The notes beneath the pieces were generated by a model. That model made no database searches. It was given only the letters and a program-made list of their open reading frames with translations, and was not told where the DNA came from. A stretch of DNA of 64,000 nucleotides from Achatina immaculata. Taxonomy: Eukaryota; Mollusca; Gastropoda; Stylommatophora; Achatinidae. Location of the stretch: positions 46,950,866-47,014,865 of the forward strand of contig CM019717.1 of NCBI GenBank assembly GCA_009760885.1, given 5' to 3'. This document shows, piece after piece, positions 22,354-33,930 of the stretch. The translations under genes were made by a program, and so were the position numbers. Within the stretch, counting starts at the first letter, position 1; every line of letters begins with the position of its first letter.

Positions 22354-22599
22354 CAGTGGTAAGTCGGACATAATCATTGTCTAAAAACATGACATTACTT
22401 CTTTTTTGTCCTAAAAACTCTGCATTTATGAAATCTTCATATATTTAGTTATATTTTGAAACATAATAAGTACACGGAAGTACATGGAAACTGTGTTTCA
22501 TTCATTTTTACAACTATACCGCCTATACATATCAATACCCGCGCGTTTACTCCGGCACCCAACTGAACGTCCGCGTTTCTTCCTGAGGCATGGAAAGAG
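22354..22599 (+). mobile_element. piggyBac-like MITE, 3' half
   Basis: It matches the right half of the 660-bp MITE at 41,312-41,971 ('aagtacacggaagtacatg' and 'aaactctgcatttatgaaat' in both). It ends in 'ggcatggaaagag', one base from the complement of the MITE left terminus. The left half is missing, and a hAT transposase relic starts directly after it. Confidence 0.75.
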
Positions 22600-23915
22600 A
22601 GCAAAATCAAAGAGACCGCACACAATTGGAGATCTTATCATGCCAGCCGCTGTTGACATTTGTGACGTGTCGTTCGGCTCAGAATACGCTACAAAAATGA
22701 ATAACATTCCCACCTCGAACGATATTGTCCGCAGAAGAATATCAAAAATGTTCGAGGACACTGTCGCGCACCTAACTAAACGAATACATTCTACTAAGTT
22801 TCCTATTCTGTTAGATGAGTCAACTCGCCGGCGAGTCACAGCTGCACGTTTATGATCGCTATAGTTGGCAAAATAGTATGCACGAGGAACTTCTTGTTTA
22901 CAGATCACTACCAGCGAGAACGACGGCCCATGAAATATTTCGTGTTTTAAACGATCTTTTCACAACTTTCGGATTGCAGTGTTTGCACCGATGGCGCTGC
23001 CACAATAACTCGCATAAAGCAAGTGTCACCCGAGACTGTAGGTACCTATCGCATGATCCATCGTGAGGCACTCTCTTTGAAGAAGTTGAATGAAAATCTG
23101 GGATCTATACTCGAAGACTGTGTTCGGATTGTAAACTTCATAAACACTAGAACAGTGAACAGTCGATTATTTGCTCAACTTTGTATTGAGTCAGATGCAG
23201 AACACAAGCATCTCATATTGCATTCGGCTGTGCGTTGGCTGTCCAGAAGAAAAGTTCTTACAAAGGTGTTTGAGCTTCGTTTAGAATTATTGCAGTTTTT
23301 GACAGAACACAACCTCGATCTGGCAGGTAAGGTCGCATACCTTGCTAACATTTCTAGCCTTCTGAACATATCACCGCAGGGTAACGATGCCAGTATACTC
23401 AAGACATACGACAAAGTTGCAGCCTTTAAGAACATGTTTCACTTGTTCTGTGAATTTATAGATAGCAATGAAGTTAATGGTGAGATTATGGAAGGGGTCA
23501 CTGGTGTAAAGGGAATCTGACATCTCCTGCTGAATATTTTGACAAATACTTCACACCCGAAGACATTAAAGCGTACGACTTGATTCGTAATCCTTTTCAG
23601 TGTGCATTTTCTGAATTAACTGGTCGTGCACAAGAAGAATTAGCGGAACTGTCTAGCGATCGCACATTACAAATCAAATTTAACGACTCCGCTGTGGATA
23701 TCTCTTCCTTTTGGTGCACTGTTTCCCTGGCATATATGTTGTTGTCAGCCCTGGCGATGAAACTTCTACCTTTTTCAACAACTTATTTATGCGAAGTTTC
23801 CTTTTCTGCATAATATCGTTCAAGAATGAACGTGGAAGATGATGTTTCGAGTGTGTTTGTCACAGATTCCAGCCAGAATAGATACGCTATCCAACGGAAA
23901 CAGTGCCATCTTTGA
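22600..23915 (+). pseudogene. hAT-family transposase relic (ZBED5/FAM200-like)
   Basis: Broken frames read KSKRPHTIGDLIMPAAVDI, ILLDEST, EELLVYRSLPARTTAHEI, IHREALSLKKLNENLGS, HLILHSAVRWLSRRKVL, DLIRNPFQCAF and FWCTVSLAY, ending in the hAT C-terminal dimerisation-like segment STTYLCEVSFSA and MNVEDDV. The BED zinc finger end is absent. The sequence changes frame at about 22,815-23,020 and 23,515. It would be a cut-and-paste transposase if intact. The nearby 24,402-24,419 motif looks like the element's right terminus. Confidence 0.85.
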
Positions 23916-24059
23916 GGTAAATGAAAAGGACTTTTATGTAGCAATCACTATGCAGTTAAATATATAGAGAAAATATTACACAATACTTTATAAAATTAGA
24001 TTTATACCTTGCAAATATAAAGCACTTTATAAGTGGGCCGCGGGGGGTGAAGACACCCG

Positions 24060-24330
24060 ATAAGGTAATCAGCGACACATAACTGACAAAGACCCCGTCC
24101 CACCTCTCCATGGTACCCCCAGTAACAAGCAGAGCCTGGTTAACGTGGCAGAGATCACCATAGTCCCCATGGTGGTGCAGTCTGCTAAAGAAGCAATGCA
24201 CACCCCCTGCTTTTTATCTGTACTCTGGGACTGAAAAAGTAGTTGCCATAACCCGCTCCCATGCCGATACAATGCTTCCTCAACATCTCTACAGCATCGG
24301 TTGCAAAGAACAACAGCTTGCAGTTATATG
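24060..24330 (-). mobile_element. SINE-like repeat, family III, copy
   Basis: On the minus strand it reads 'gctgttgttctttgcaacc...gatgctgtagagatgttgag', then 'cgggttatggcaac', 'ttctttagcagactgcacca' and 'ccatggagaggtgggacgg'. These blocks are shared with the plus-strand copies at 30,893 and 43,056. It appears to be nested between the hAT relic and its right end. Confidence 0.65.
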
Positions 24331-24401
24331 GAGTTCGTACAAGTACAAGATTAGTGGGCCGCAAAAATGTTTCACTTTTAAAAGTGGGCATGCAGAAAAA
24401 G

Positions 24402-24419
24402 AGTCTGAGAACCACTGTT
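24402..24419 (+). repeat. hAT-type terminal inverted repeat (right end)
   Basis: The sequence 'agagtctgagaaccactg' is the complement of a 'cagtggttctcag' terminus, the usual start of many hAT elements. The left partner was not found, probably lost with the MITE junction at 22,599. Confidence 0.65.
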
Positions 24420-24639
24420 CAGATGACTATACTTGGGTTATTAATGTTCAGCAATGCAGGTGACTGATTCATCTATTTGAAAATATTTCAGCACTCTCTT
24501 ACATGATGCATATACTGTTTTAAAAATAAAAAGAAACACAACACTACTGTAGTCGTAATGGACAACAAAGTTCAAACTTTATTTTATGGAATTAATGTCT
24601 CAATCTTGCCATGAAGAAACTTTAAGACTTTAACAATGA

Positions 24640-24962
24640 AATGATATTTATTAAATCTGGTTTGGATTTTTATCATTTGTGACTGAGGCCTCCGTTTCAG
24701 TAAGATGTATGGCCACTCTGGCCTGTATCAGACATGGATCCGATTAGCTGTTGGATCTGTTGTGGGATGGTGCCACGTCTCGCTGGCTTATAAACATAAG
24801 TTTATGTCTGATGACATGGATGGCCACAGAATGGTCTGGACGTTGTTGCCAGCGAGGAACTGGGTGGTGAGTTGTGCCACATGAGGTCGAGCGTTATCTT
24901 GCTGAAAAATCGACTCTGGTGCAGCCAGAAGTGGAGGGACGTGAGGACGAAGAACTTCAGTG
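24640..24962 (-). pseudogene. Tc1/mariner-type transposase C-terminal relic
   Basis: The minus strand reads ESIFQQDNARPHVAQLTTQF, a hallmark segment of Tc1 transposases (part of the DDE catalytic core), then VQTILWPSMSSD. After a frame change it reads RGTIPQQIQQLIGSM, the usual C-terminal helix. Stops are present at about 24,800 and 24,700. The upstream side abuts LINE-P copy 2. Positions 24,420-24,640 are AT-rich and may be the transposon 3' flank. Confidence 0.85.
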
Positions 24963-26045
24963 ACTTATCGTTGGGCACTTGTTCCACTTGATGCTGAGTA
25001 TTTTCCTTAGGCATTTGTTTTCAAAAGAGTCTAATTTCTTGTCTATCTCTTTAGTTGTTTTCCAGCTTTTGCATGCATAAATGAGGGTGGATATTACATC
25101 TGAATTGAATAGTCTTAACTTGGTTTTTGTGCTTATAACTTTTGAATGCCATATGTTCTCACGATTCTTGAAGATCAATGCTGCTTTTGCAATTCTAACT
25201 TCCTTTCTGGTGTCACCATCCTGGTCTATGTATCTGCCAATGTATGCAAATTGATTGACTTCTTCAATATCTGTCCCTTCTACATGTGTTTTTCCATTCT
25301 GATTAATAGGAAGTTTCATTAATTTTGTTTTGTCCTTGTTAATTTCAAGTCATATTTTGCTAGCCAGTCAAGATAGGCTATCTGTTTTTCCTTGCATGGA
25401 ATTCACACTGTTACTGATAAGAGTTATGTCATCAGCAAAATCAAGATCTTCTAGTTGGGTCCCATATACCCAGTCAATACCTATCTTACCTGTGCAGCAT
25501 TTTTTTCATTATGAAGTCTATTGTAATTCCAAAAAGCAAAGGAGACAGTATACATCCTTGTTTCACGCCTGTTTCAATCTGGAACCATTCATTCATCCCT
25601 TATTCTGTCTTGACTGCACAAATATATCCACTGTAGAAGTCTTTAATGATGTTGACAGTTTTAGATAGTATTACATATAGACTTAAAATTCTCCACAATG
25701 AATCTCTGTGTATGCTATCAAATGCCTTTTTTAAAGTCTATGAAGTTCAGTATTAATGGTTTCTGCATTTCAATATGTTCTTCAAGTATTATTCTTAGAG
25801 TAAAGATCTGGTCGAGACAGCTTCTCCCTTTTCAAAACCCTGCTTGTTCTTCTATCATTGTGGTATCCACTATATCTTTAAGTCTATTCAAAATGACCTT
25901 GCAAAATACTTTTGACACAACTGATATTAAGGTTACTCCTCTCCAATTGTTACAGTCACTAAGGTATTTTGGTATTTTAACAATGATTCTTTTTTTCCAT
26001 TTAGAAGGGACCTTTTCTTCTTTCCAAATCTTATTAAACTTACAT
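24963..26045 (-). pseudogene. LINE-P copy 2 (RT and C-terminal region)
   Basis: The minus-strand pieces match LINE-P at 10,841-12,923. They include KLRLFNSDVISTLIYACKSW and LDSFENKCLRKILSIKW near 25,000-25,150, an FADD-like region near 25,440 and the motif A region near 25,720-25,750. Its 3' end is missing at the junction with the Tc1 relic and its 5' end is truncated. Confidence 0.8.
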
Positions 26046-26571
26046 TACAAATTAAAAACAAAAAAAAAACTTTCTTTCTCTAAAATTATCACACAAGTGG
26101 CTAGAAATTTTGAAATATATTGTAAACTTCTAAAACTGGACTTAAAAAAACTATTGAATATAGTAAGAGAATGAAAGTTAATATGTACTGGATAAAATGC
26201 CATGTCTGTCAATACATATACAGTGCTCCATAAATCAGTTATTTTGCAAATTACTGTAAAATGGAGCTACATGCAAAAACAAGGACACTGTGGGCTCAAA
26301 ATCTGCCTGTATAATGATTAAAGATGAGAAAACAGCCCATCATGCCATTACAGAGAATCGGAAATGACTAACAACTCTGTAGGCTGTATGAAGTGGAAAG
26401 AATGGTTACTTGGAAACATTTTATTTCCAGAAACAAAGAGTAAAGTTTATACCTGGGCCCAAAACTGAAGTCTGAAAAAAAGAAAAGAAGCTATGAGCAA
26501 TGTGAAACACCTGGATCTGCTGTAACTATATAGTGATTTAATGAACAGAATTTCAGAAATGCTGCATAACC
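26046..26571. other. Non-coding stretch
   Basis: AT-rich; nothing recognised before the minisatellite. Confidence 0.5.
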
Positions 26572-26995
26572 ACAATGAGAGAGAAAAAGAAATGATGACT
26601 ACATAACCACAATATGAGAGAGAAAAAGAAATGATGACTACATAATCACAATGAGAGAGAAAAAGAAATGATGACTACATAATCACAATGAGAGAGAAAA
26701 AGAAATGATGACTACATAATCACAATGAGAGAGAAAAAGAAATGATGACTACATAACCACAATGAGATAAAAGAAATGGTGACTACATAATCACAATGAG
26801 AGAGAAAAAGAAATGATGACTACATAATCACAATGAGAGAGAAAAAGAAATGATGACTACATAATCACAATGAGAGAGAAAAAGAAATGATGACTACATA
26901 ATCACAATGAGAGAGAAAAAGAAATGATGACTACATAACCACAATGAGAGAGAAAAAGAAATGATGACTACATAATCAAAATGAGAGATAAATGA
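26572..26995. repeat. 37-bp minisatellite (about 11 units)
   Basis: Near-identical units of 'gactacataatcacaatgag' plus 17 purine-rich bases repeat head to tail. One unit near 26,762 is shortened and some have 'aacc' for 'aatc'. Confidence 0.93.
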
Positions 26996-26997
26996 AA

Positions 26998-27350
26998 TGA
27001 AAGCATGCCTAAAACAAAGGGTTGAAATAAATTTGGTACAAAATACTCTCAAGGCATGCCTAGCACAAAGAGTTTGAAATAAATTTCATACAGAACACTC
27101 TCACGACATGCCTAACACAAAAGGCTGAAATACATTTGGTACAGCACACTCTTATGGCATGCCTAACACAACTGGTTGAAATAAATTTCATACGGCAGAC
27201 TCAAGGCATGCCTATCACAAAGTGTTTAAATAAATTTACAGCACATTCTCATGGCATGCCTAACACAAAGGGTTGAAATAAATTTTGTACAGCACACTCT
27301 CAAAGCATGCCTAAAACAAAGGGCTGAAATAAATTTCGTACAGCACATTG
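26998..27350. repeat. About 50-bp degenerate minisatellite (7 units)
   Basis: Units of the form 'gcatgcctaacacaaaggg' + 'ttgaaataaattt' + 'gtacagcacactctca' repeat seven times with length variation. The array lies directly after the 37-bp array, so two different minisatellites sit side by side. Confidence 0.88.
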
Positions 27351-27839
27351 TATGTAATGATAAAGAAATGTATAGTTCAATATGAAACTTGATAAGCTAT
27401 TAAGTTTTAAAAAAACTCAAATTTATTTCTTCTGATTTTTTAAAAAATAGGTTAAAGTTATTGCATACATGTGTATATTGAAAGAGGCAGGGTGTAGGTG
27501 TGTGTTAGTAAAAATAAATTATTATTGCTGGAAAAACACTACTAAATTCATTTTTCTCATTTACTGTCTTAAAAAGCTTTTACAACCCATACATAGCATT
27601 GGCATACATACATTCATTTTTAACAAAGACAAAACTTTCTGTAAATCTGTAAAAATTTTTTTGATTTGTATATTTTGAACATTTCATGTGAAACTTTGGA
27701 ATAAACTAAAGAACCAGTTTAAAATGATTATATAATCCCAGCAAAATGATGCTCGGCAAGCCCACAAGTGACATCTTGTTTTAAAATGATTTTTTTAAGA
27801 CTAAAAAAAAAAAAGGTCATTATATCTATCATTTATCCA
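27351..27839. other. Non-coding stretch
   Basis: AT-rich with A runs near 27,808; no gene seen. Confidence 0.5.
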
Positions 27840-28110
27840 TATGACGTTTCCTTTCCAGAACGTTGTCCCTCTCACAGCCTCCCTGAATGCAATAAGGTCT
27901 TGTGCAAGTTGACCAGCGTCTCACAGTAACACATTCAGACTTTCCGTGATGTCCAAGTCCACCTACAGCGAGGTCGTCCCTCTTCTGTTTTGCCGGGCAC
28001 TATGCCTTCTACTATCAACCTCTCCGAGCTAGTGTGTCTCTTGATGTGGCCAAAGTATCTGTTTTCTAATTTTTATATCAATCAACTTCCTGATCTGTGA
28101 GACGCTGTCA
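27840..28110 (-). pseudogene. LINE 3' end (another family)
   Basis: The minus-strand reading contains RYFGHIKRHTSSERLIVEGI followed by GKTEEGRPRCRW, the post-RT C-terminus of an RTE/CR1-like LINE. It is decayed. Confidence 0.65.
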
Positions 28111-28925
28111 GCATAAATCCTTCAGCGCACCACAGGCCTCACACTGACAGAAGAATTACTGCCGACCTCTTGTAACTTTGTTATGGGACCAACAAACATG
28201 AGACTACTGTGCTTCTCTAACTGGACAATACTACTGTTTAAACATGCACTGGATTCAAACCACTATCTCTGCTTAACCCACTTCAATATAAATATTGTTA
28301 CTTGACTGACAAAATAATCTGCACACATACCTGGACAAAAACAAATAGCTCCCTAAGTTCTATAACAAAAATGACAGCCACATCATTTTGTTCAGGCTCC
28401 TTGATGAAGTTCTACTCATCTTTAGTTTCTGTGAATTCAACATTTTTTTCCTAATGAGCTGGGATGTGAAATTTGTCTGTATACAGTATATTGATGATGT
28501 ATAGACAAAGCAACAGCATACAGATTCACTGTTGTTGCTCCAGCGCAAGTACAGAGGATAGCCTCTGCAAATCATAGGAACAAATGAAGTTTATTTTGCA
28601 GGTGTGAAGAACCTGGCATGAAAGTATACATTACATTCAGCTCTTCATCTCTCAACTCTCACTGTATCGCAGAGATTCAGCATCAGCTTAGTACAAGTAT
28701 ACTAAATATATAATAATAAATATATAATAAACATGAGTAACATTTATGATATTTTTATAACCAATCTATATTCTAGATATTCAACAACATAAAGTAACCA
28801 AATTTCATGCAATACAGTGTTTTCACTTGCACATACATTAATTACATTCAAATCATTAACAAATAAATGCAGAATTAATCATTAACAGAATTAATGCAGC
28901 CATTTTGTACATATACTGATTGCTA
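28111..28925. other. Non-coding stretch with an unresolved exon-like signal
   Basis: On the minus strand a 'tatgatttgcag' acceptor-like site at about 28,570 is followed by two open frames, and 'gttttgtccag|gtatgt'-like signals lie near 28,331. Neither frame is recognisable and no partner exon was found. Confidence 0.4.
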
Positions 28926-29470
28926 CACTGATTCTATACCGTAGAAAATTTCACTTATTTTGGCAGTACCCTTTCTAGGGCAGTCAGTCTTGATGCTGAA
29001 ATCAGCAACAGAATAGCTAATGCCAGCGCAGCATTTGGGAGGCTACGAAAAAAAATGTATGGGAATGAAGAGGACCCGGCGTTACCACCAAGTTAAAGGT
29101 CTATAAAGCTGTCATGCTGACCGCACTAATGTATGCAGCCAAAACATGGACGGTCTATGGTAGACAAGCAAGACAACTAAATCACTTCCGTTTAGGCTGT
29201 CTCAGGAAAATACTAAACATCAAATGGCAGCACTTGACTCCTGATACTGAAATCCTCACAAGAGCTAAAATTCCAAGCATCTCCACAGTGCTTCAAAAGA
29301 TGCAAATCCGTTGCACAGGGCATGTGGTCAGAATGAGTAACACTTGACTGCCCAAACAACTCCTACATGGGGAACTTCTGAATGGAAAATGGAAAGCAAA
29401 AAAAAAAAAAAAACGATACAAGGATACACTCAAAACCTCACTCAAGGCCTTCACAAACTCCTGGGAGTAC
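28926..29470 (+). pseudogene. LINE ORF2 C-terminal region
   Basis: The readings ENFTYFGSTLSRAVSLDAEI and ALMYAAKTWTVYGRQARQL, CLRKILNIKWQHLTPDTEIL and GHVVRMSNT are typical of the post-RT region of CR1/RTE-like LINEs. Several frame changes occur. The last coding bases grade into the 49-bp minisatellite. Confidence 0.8.
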
Positions 29471-29473
29471 AAA

Positions 29474-29870
29474 GCACAAACCCGACCATCATGGAGGGCT
29501 ATAAACACTCTGGGTGCCCAAAGCACAAATCCGCCCATCATGGAGGGCTATAAACACTCTGGGTGCCCAAAGCACAAATCTGCCCATCATGGAGGGCTAT
29601 AAACACTCTGGGTGCCCAAAGCACAAATCTGCCCATCATGGAGGGCTATAAACACTCTGGGTGCCCAAAGCACAAATCCGCCCATCATGAAGGGCTATAA
29701 ACATTCTGGGTGCCCAAAGCACAAATCCGCCCATCATGAAGGGCTATAAACACTCTGGGTGCCCAAAGCACAAATCCGCCCATCATGAAGGGCTATAAAC
29801 ATTCTGGGTGCCCAAAGCACAAATCCGCCCATCATGGAGGGCTATAAACACTCTGGGTGCCCAGAGAGCT
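29474..29870 (+). repeat. 49-bp minisatellite derived from a LINE 3' end (about 8 units)
   Basis: Units contain 'ctgggtgcccaaagcacaaa' and 'cgcccatcatggagggctat'. The first unit continues the LINE ORF reading, so the array arose by amplifying the end of that element. Forty-nine is not a multiple of three, so no frame is kept. 'tggagg' and 'tgaagg' variants alternate in blocks. Confidence 0.93.
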
Positions 29871-29919
29871 GAGCGCTCAAGAACTGAAAGTGCCCAGCAC
29901 AAATGCGCAATGCGAAAGC

Positions 29920-30088
29920 CAAGGCTGCACAGCATCTACAACTGAATCTGAACATGCACCTGACCTTGCTGCCTTTGTTTTCCTAGGGAAACCCCAAGCA
30001 CCCTTTTTTATTTTCTGTGTGGCTGGGTTGACCCCGGTGCTGGTCTGTCCGAAAAAATTGAATCAGGGACCTTTTGGTTGGTAGGTAA
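29920..30088 (-). mobile_element. tRNA-derived SINE, family II, partial
   Basis: The minus strand matches family II: a B-box-like region in 'ccctgattcaat', 'ccagcaccggggtcaacc' and 'aaaacaaaggcagcaagg'. The 5' A-box end is incomplete near 30,085. Confidence 0.65.
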
Positions 30089-30892
30089 GTGTCGTCTTCT
30101 TGTGTTCTCATACTGAAAACATGAATTCTGACAATATGATCATGCCGAGTTTTTTTTTTTTAAAGGTGCAGATAGTGTTATGAGAATTACCAGAAACATC
30201 TGGAACTACAGATTTATCTGCAGACTAAGTTAATGGTGGTCTATATTTCAGTTATATAAGGTACCGCAAAATACAGGTAACAAAACATAAATCCCTCAAA
30301 GATGACTTCGACTGAACTGTGGGCTGTTATTTCACCCTGTTGTCATATGTGATAGAGAGTATCAGTGTTTAATGATCTTCTTCGTCTGCACTGGTAGGAG
30401 AACTTGAATATCCCAGTTAATCTGAAATTAAAAATATACAACAAAAAAACTGCAATAGTTACAGATTATTTTTTTTTTATCCTTTTAAGAAATAATTTTA
30501 TCAACAAAGTTTTCATATCATTTTCTTCAATTACTTCCATTATAATCCTCTCTGTATGTTTTATCAAACATGCAAATGGTATATGTTTTGTCACTAAGTC
30601 ACATTAATATAACATATATTTCGATATTTAAGTGACATTTTTTTAGCAGTTAATTTTTAAAGTGAATCAATGTTTACTCACTGAAACGTTCTCAGCCTGC
30701 CAGTTAATCATAACATTTGAGTGATCTAACTTTTTAGTCTCAAGAAATCACACACAAAATAATTGTTAATTGTTAGAAGCTACAAGACAACAACAACAAC
30801 AAATGTATTATGTGTCTCACAGGCTAGAGATGAATAACAAACATTTTATAGATGAAACATCAGAGAACTAACACTGTTATTTTCAACCTTCC
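30089..30892. other. Non-coding AT-rich stretch
   Basis: No gene recognised; T and A runs and a short (CAA)n near 30,788. Confidence 0.5.
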
Positions 30893-31070
30893 TGGAACTA
30901 CAAGCTGGTATTCTTCACAACTGAGGAGGCTGTGAGGATGTTGAGGCACAGCATCGTCTTGGCTCGAGAGCGGCTCATGGCAGCTATTTTTCTCAGCCCC
31001 TGAGTGCAGCTAAACAAGCATGGGGCGTGCAATACTTCTTTAGTAGACTCCACCACCACTGGGACTAACA
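30893..31070 (+). mobile_element. SINE-like repeat, family III, partial
   Basis: It contains 'ctacaagctggtattcttc', 'gctcatggcagctatttttc' and 'tactccaccaccac'-type blocks that match 43,056-43,420. Confidence 0.6.
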
Positions 31071-31539
31071 TTATTCATGTAAAAATAATGAAGCAGCCAA
31101 GTCTGCCTCTAACAAATTTAAAATAATCACCTACCATCAAAGTTTTTTTTCAAAGTTTGGTGGTGTTAATGTACTGCATGAACACAGCTAACATTAACAT
31201 ATTTTCCACAAGACTGAGAAACATCATGAACAAGTCACTTTCAACAAGATATCTGAAGCCTGTAAGAAACCTCAATTTCATACCCATGTACATTCTTTTA
31301 GCTCTACACAGAATTGCAACATTGGCATTACAGAAAAAAAAAAAAAAAATATATATATGTTAGAGTACTGATTCTTCTGCCTTGTTTTGTAAAACTAAAC
31401 TGGTGACATTCTGTGACTCAGAAATATCAACACATATAGCCACATCACATTCAAGCACTCATGAGACCACACTTGTCTATCTGACATATATGAATTCTAA
31501 AGACAAAAAAAATCCACTTTCCTTCCTCTATCGTAGGTG

Positions 31540-31812
31540 AAATTCCCATTTCCATTCTATTAAGGCATATTCGGGATACGGTGTTATGCCCGTACTTTCC
31601 ATGACCTTCGGCACATGAAAGTGTGATGTGGTCAGAATCATGCCTGGCCTCATTTACCTTCTACGATTTCTCTGGTACCCATTTTTGAAGACAGGATGGA
31701 CCCTGGGGCCTTTCTAGTGTGCACTAGAAAAAGATAGCACCCCTGGAACTTGAACCTGGTACCAATAGATTAGTAAACCAAGCATCTAACCAGTCAGCTA
31801 ACCAGGCTGCCT
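31540..31812 (-). mobile_element. tRNA-derived SINE, family I, full-length copy
   Basis: The minus strand starts 'ggaggcagcctggttagctg' with A-box-like 'ttagctgactggttaga' and B-box-like 'ggttcaagttcc'. The body contains the 'ctagtgcacactagaaag' hairpin and 'catgtgccgaaggtcatgg', as in the plus-strand copy at 15,186. Confidence 0.78.
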
Positions 31813-33013
31813 CCTTCCTCTATGACCAAACATATATAACACAATATACAGCAACAGCTGAAAAGGACTCACTTCACAGCACTGGCCTTAAAAGACAAAA
31901 GCCCACAGTTAGATGGATCCACAATATTAAAAAAAAAAACAACAAAATATGCAAAAATTTAGATTGGCTGAGTCAGTTTTGAATGGAGCTGGTTTCAGAG
32001 ACAAACAGAGGAGGTGGAACTGAAGGTTTAGCAAATTAACCTGCTAAGACCCCTTACCTCTAACATCCTTACTTGGACTCTGTATATCTGCCCACCGTAG
32101 CTTCTGCCAGACAAAGCAATACAATGATAACCAAGCAATTCTAGGAGCATACAAGTCAGTTCTTATATTTTAGATTGTCAAGGAATTATTACAGCACTTA
32201 ATGGACTTTCCATTTTTTTTTGTTATGAAAGAATCCAAAACTAATATACAGGGTGGTTTTTTTTTTTTTTGGCGGGGGGGAGGAAAGCCTCCTAACATCT
32301 TTATTTTTATGCATATAAGGTCATCCATAAAGTTTAATTTATCATTTTAATTATTAAAATTCAAAAACTACAAAATAACTTATTGGCTACAGTCCAGACT
32401 TGGTGAAAACTGTCTTGAAAAAAACTTAGGGTGTGAAAAAAATACTCATAATAAACTTTTACAAGACTTGATATTAACGATGTTGAATTAATTTAGGTAG
32501 TAACACCTTCTGTTGCAACTAAAAACTGTATGAGGATTCATTTATGTTGTCATTATTTTCTCTGTTTTTAACATATATGGTATATTTTATACACTTAACA
32601 TGTTAAAAAAAACAAACAAACTTGTTCTCTAAGGAAAAGACAGTCATCATGCAAGAATAGTTATCCAGCTGTTCATATCAGCAAACCATGTCTGAACAGT
32701 TTGTTAACATGAAAATATACAAGCAGGACAAAAAAATGTGATGATAAAAAGAGGGAAAAAAAACCTGAAGATCGTACCAACTACTATTCACTGATAATCA
32801 GGTAAATGAATGATTAAGATAAAATTACACAAAGATTAACTACAAAATTTTAAAGTAAGTATACTTAGGCTGACCAGTATATTTCTCTTGTCAACAGAAA
32901 TTATGAAAATTCAACTGCTTTTTATTTAAAAAACAAAAAAACCCCACCCCACCAACACATCATGAGTTATTCCCCTACATCACCCAAGCAAGAAATTCAG
33001 CTTATAACATTAC
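31813..33013. other. Non-coding AT-rich stretch
   Basis: Homopolymer T and A runs (for example near 32,255) and no coding signal. A 120-codon plus-strand ORF from 32,962 covers the minus-strand exon-like site and has no protein character. Confidence 0.5.
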
Positions 33014-33058
33014 CTTTGCTGAAGTTACAGCACTTCCCACTGGTAGGCCCTTTGTACC
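33014..33058 (-). CDS. Possible 45-nt internal exon of an unknown gene
   Basis: The minus strand shows 'gatctgtttttcag' directly before the segment and 'gtaatg' directly after 'gcaaag', so it has good acceptor and donor borders. It would encode 15 residues beginning GTKGLPVGSAV, an exact multiple of three. It lies downstream of the polyadenylation signal of the TROAP-like gene, so it would belong to another gene or to an alternative 3' form. No partner exon was identified. Confidence 0.3.
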
Positions 33059-33329
33059 CTGAAAAACAGATCAAAGTCAAGTCTTACACACAGGATGTAA
33101 ATGTCCATTCTTCAAACAAACACTGCTGCTCAACACAGCAGACTTTATTTCAATCAGGGCTGCAAAGCCAACCTTCTTTCATTATTTATAATTTAAAACA
33201 GTTTACTACAGGCAGTTGTAAAATTAGAGGAAAATGCATGAAACAATGGTTGTATGCATGTTATAATATACAAGTACAGGGCAAACCAGGCTTTTGCAAA
33301 GCTGCAGACTATATGGAAATCTAAAAAGA

Positions 33330-33784
33330 ACTAAGCAGGAAGACAAAAATCAGGATATTTAAGAGTAATGTTCTAAGTGTACTACTCTATGGAAGTGAAT
33401 GCTGGAAAATCACCAAAACCCCAGAAAACAAGCTGAATTCTTTCAAGACTAAATGTTTACGAAGAATTAGAAAAATATTTTGGTCAAACAGTGTAAGAAA
33501 TAACACCGTGTTTGCAGAAATGCAGGTGAAGCCACTGACAGCAATTATTGAGGAAAGACGCTGGCGATGGTTGGGACAACTGCTCTGGATGACTGACGAC
33601 TCACTACCAAAGATAGCACTAATATGGACACCACAGGGGAACAGAAGTAAGGGTAGACCAAAGGAGACATGGAGAACAACTGGGCTCACCTGGGAAAGTG
33701 GAAAAAAAAGGCAAAGGACAAGCGTTTGTGGAAAACCCTTGCGGAAGCCCATGTGCCTTGGGCACTTAAGGTTCAGTGAGAGAT
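33330..33784 (+). pseudogene. LINE 3' end (GA-tail family), copy 3 (longest)
   Basis: The reading SVLLYGSECWKITKTPENKL and CLRRIRKIFW, then FAEMQVKPLTAIIEERRWRW, SLPKIALIWTPQGNRSKGRP and TWRTTG, ends in the family's 'aggttcagtgagag' tail. A deletion after TWR removes the usual ERMLSNR segment. Frame changes at about 33,400 and 33,690 kill the ORF. Confidence 0.85.
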
Positions 33785-33794
33785 AGATCTTAAT

Positions 33795-33930
33795 TCTATC
33801 CTTTCTGTGCTGTTAAACATCACATAGGGCTCACATGGTAGTTGCCAAGTTTTTCTGTTTTTGGTGAGCTTTTCAACCTCACCAAGAGATGTTATGCCCA
33901 CTAAACTGGCCTCGCTTAACAATGGGAGAT
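33795..33930 (-). pseudogene. LINE-P 3' end, copy 3
   Basis: The minus strand ends with 'aacagcacagaaaggat', matching the LINE-P 3' terminus 'taacggcacgggaaggat'. Upstream it encodes a decayed LVEVEKLTKNRK..W-like end. It lies tail to tail with the GA-tail LINE. Confidence 0.7.

Noticed and set aside
26572..27350. Direct repeats of 37 and about 50 bp considered as a CRISPR-like array
   Set aside because: Units are contiguous with no unique spacers, and this is an animal genome; they are minisatellites.
28331..28570. Possible small exons on the minus strand
   Set aside because: Acceptor and donor look-alikes exist but two conflicting frames are open and no partner exon or recognisable protein was found.
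32962..33324. Plus-strand ORF of 120 codons
   Set aside because: No domain, and it lies antisense to an exon-like segment with better splice borders.
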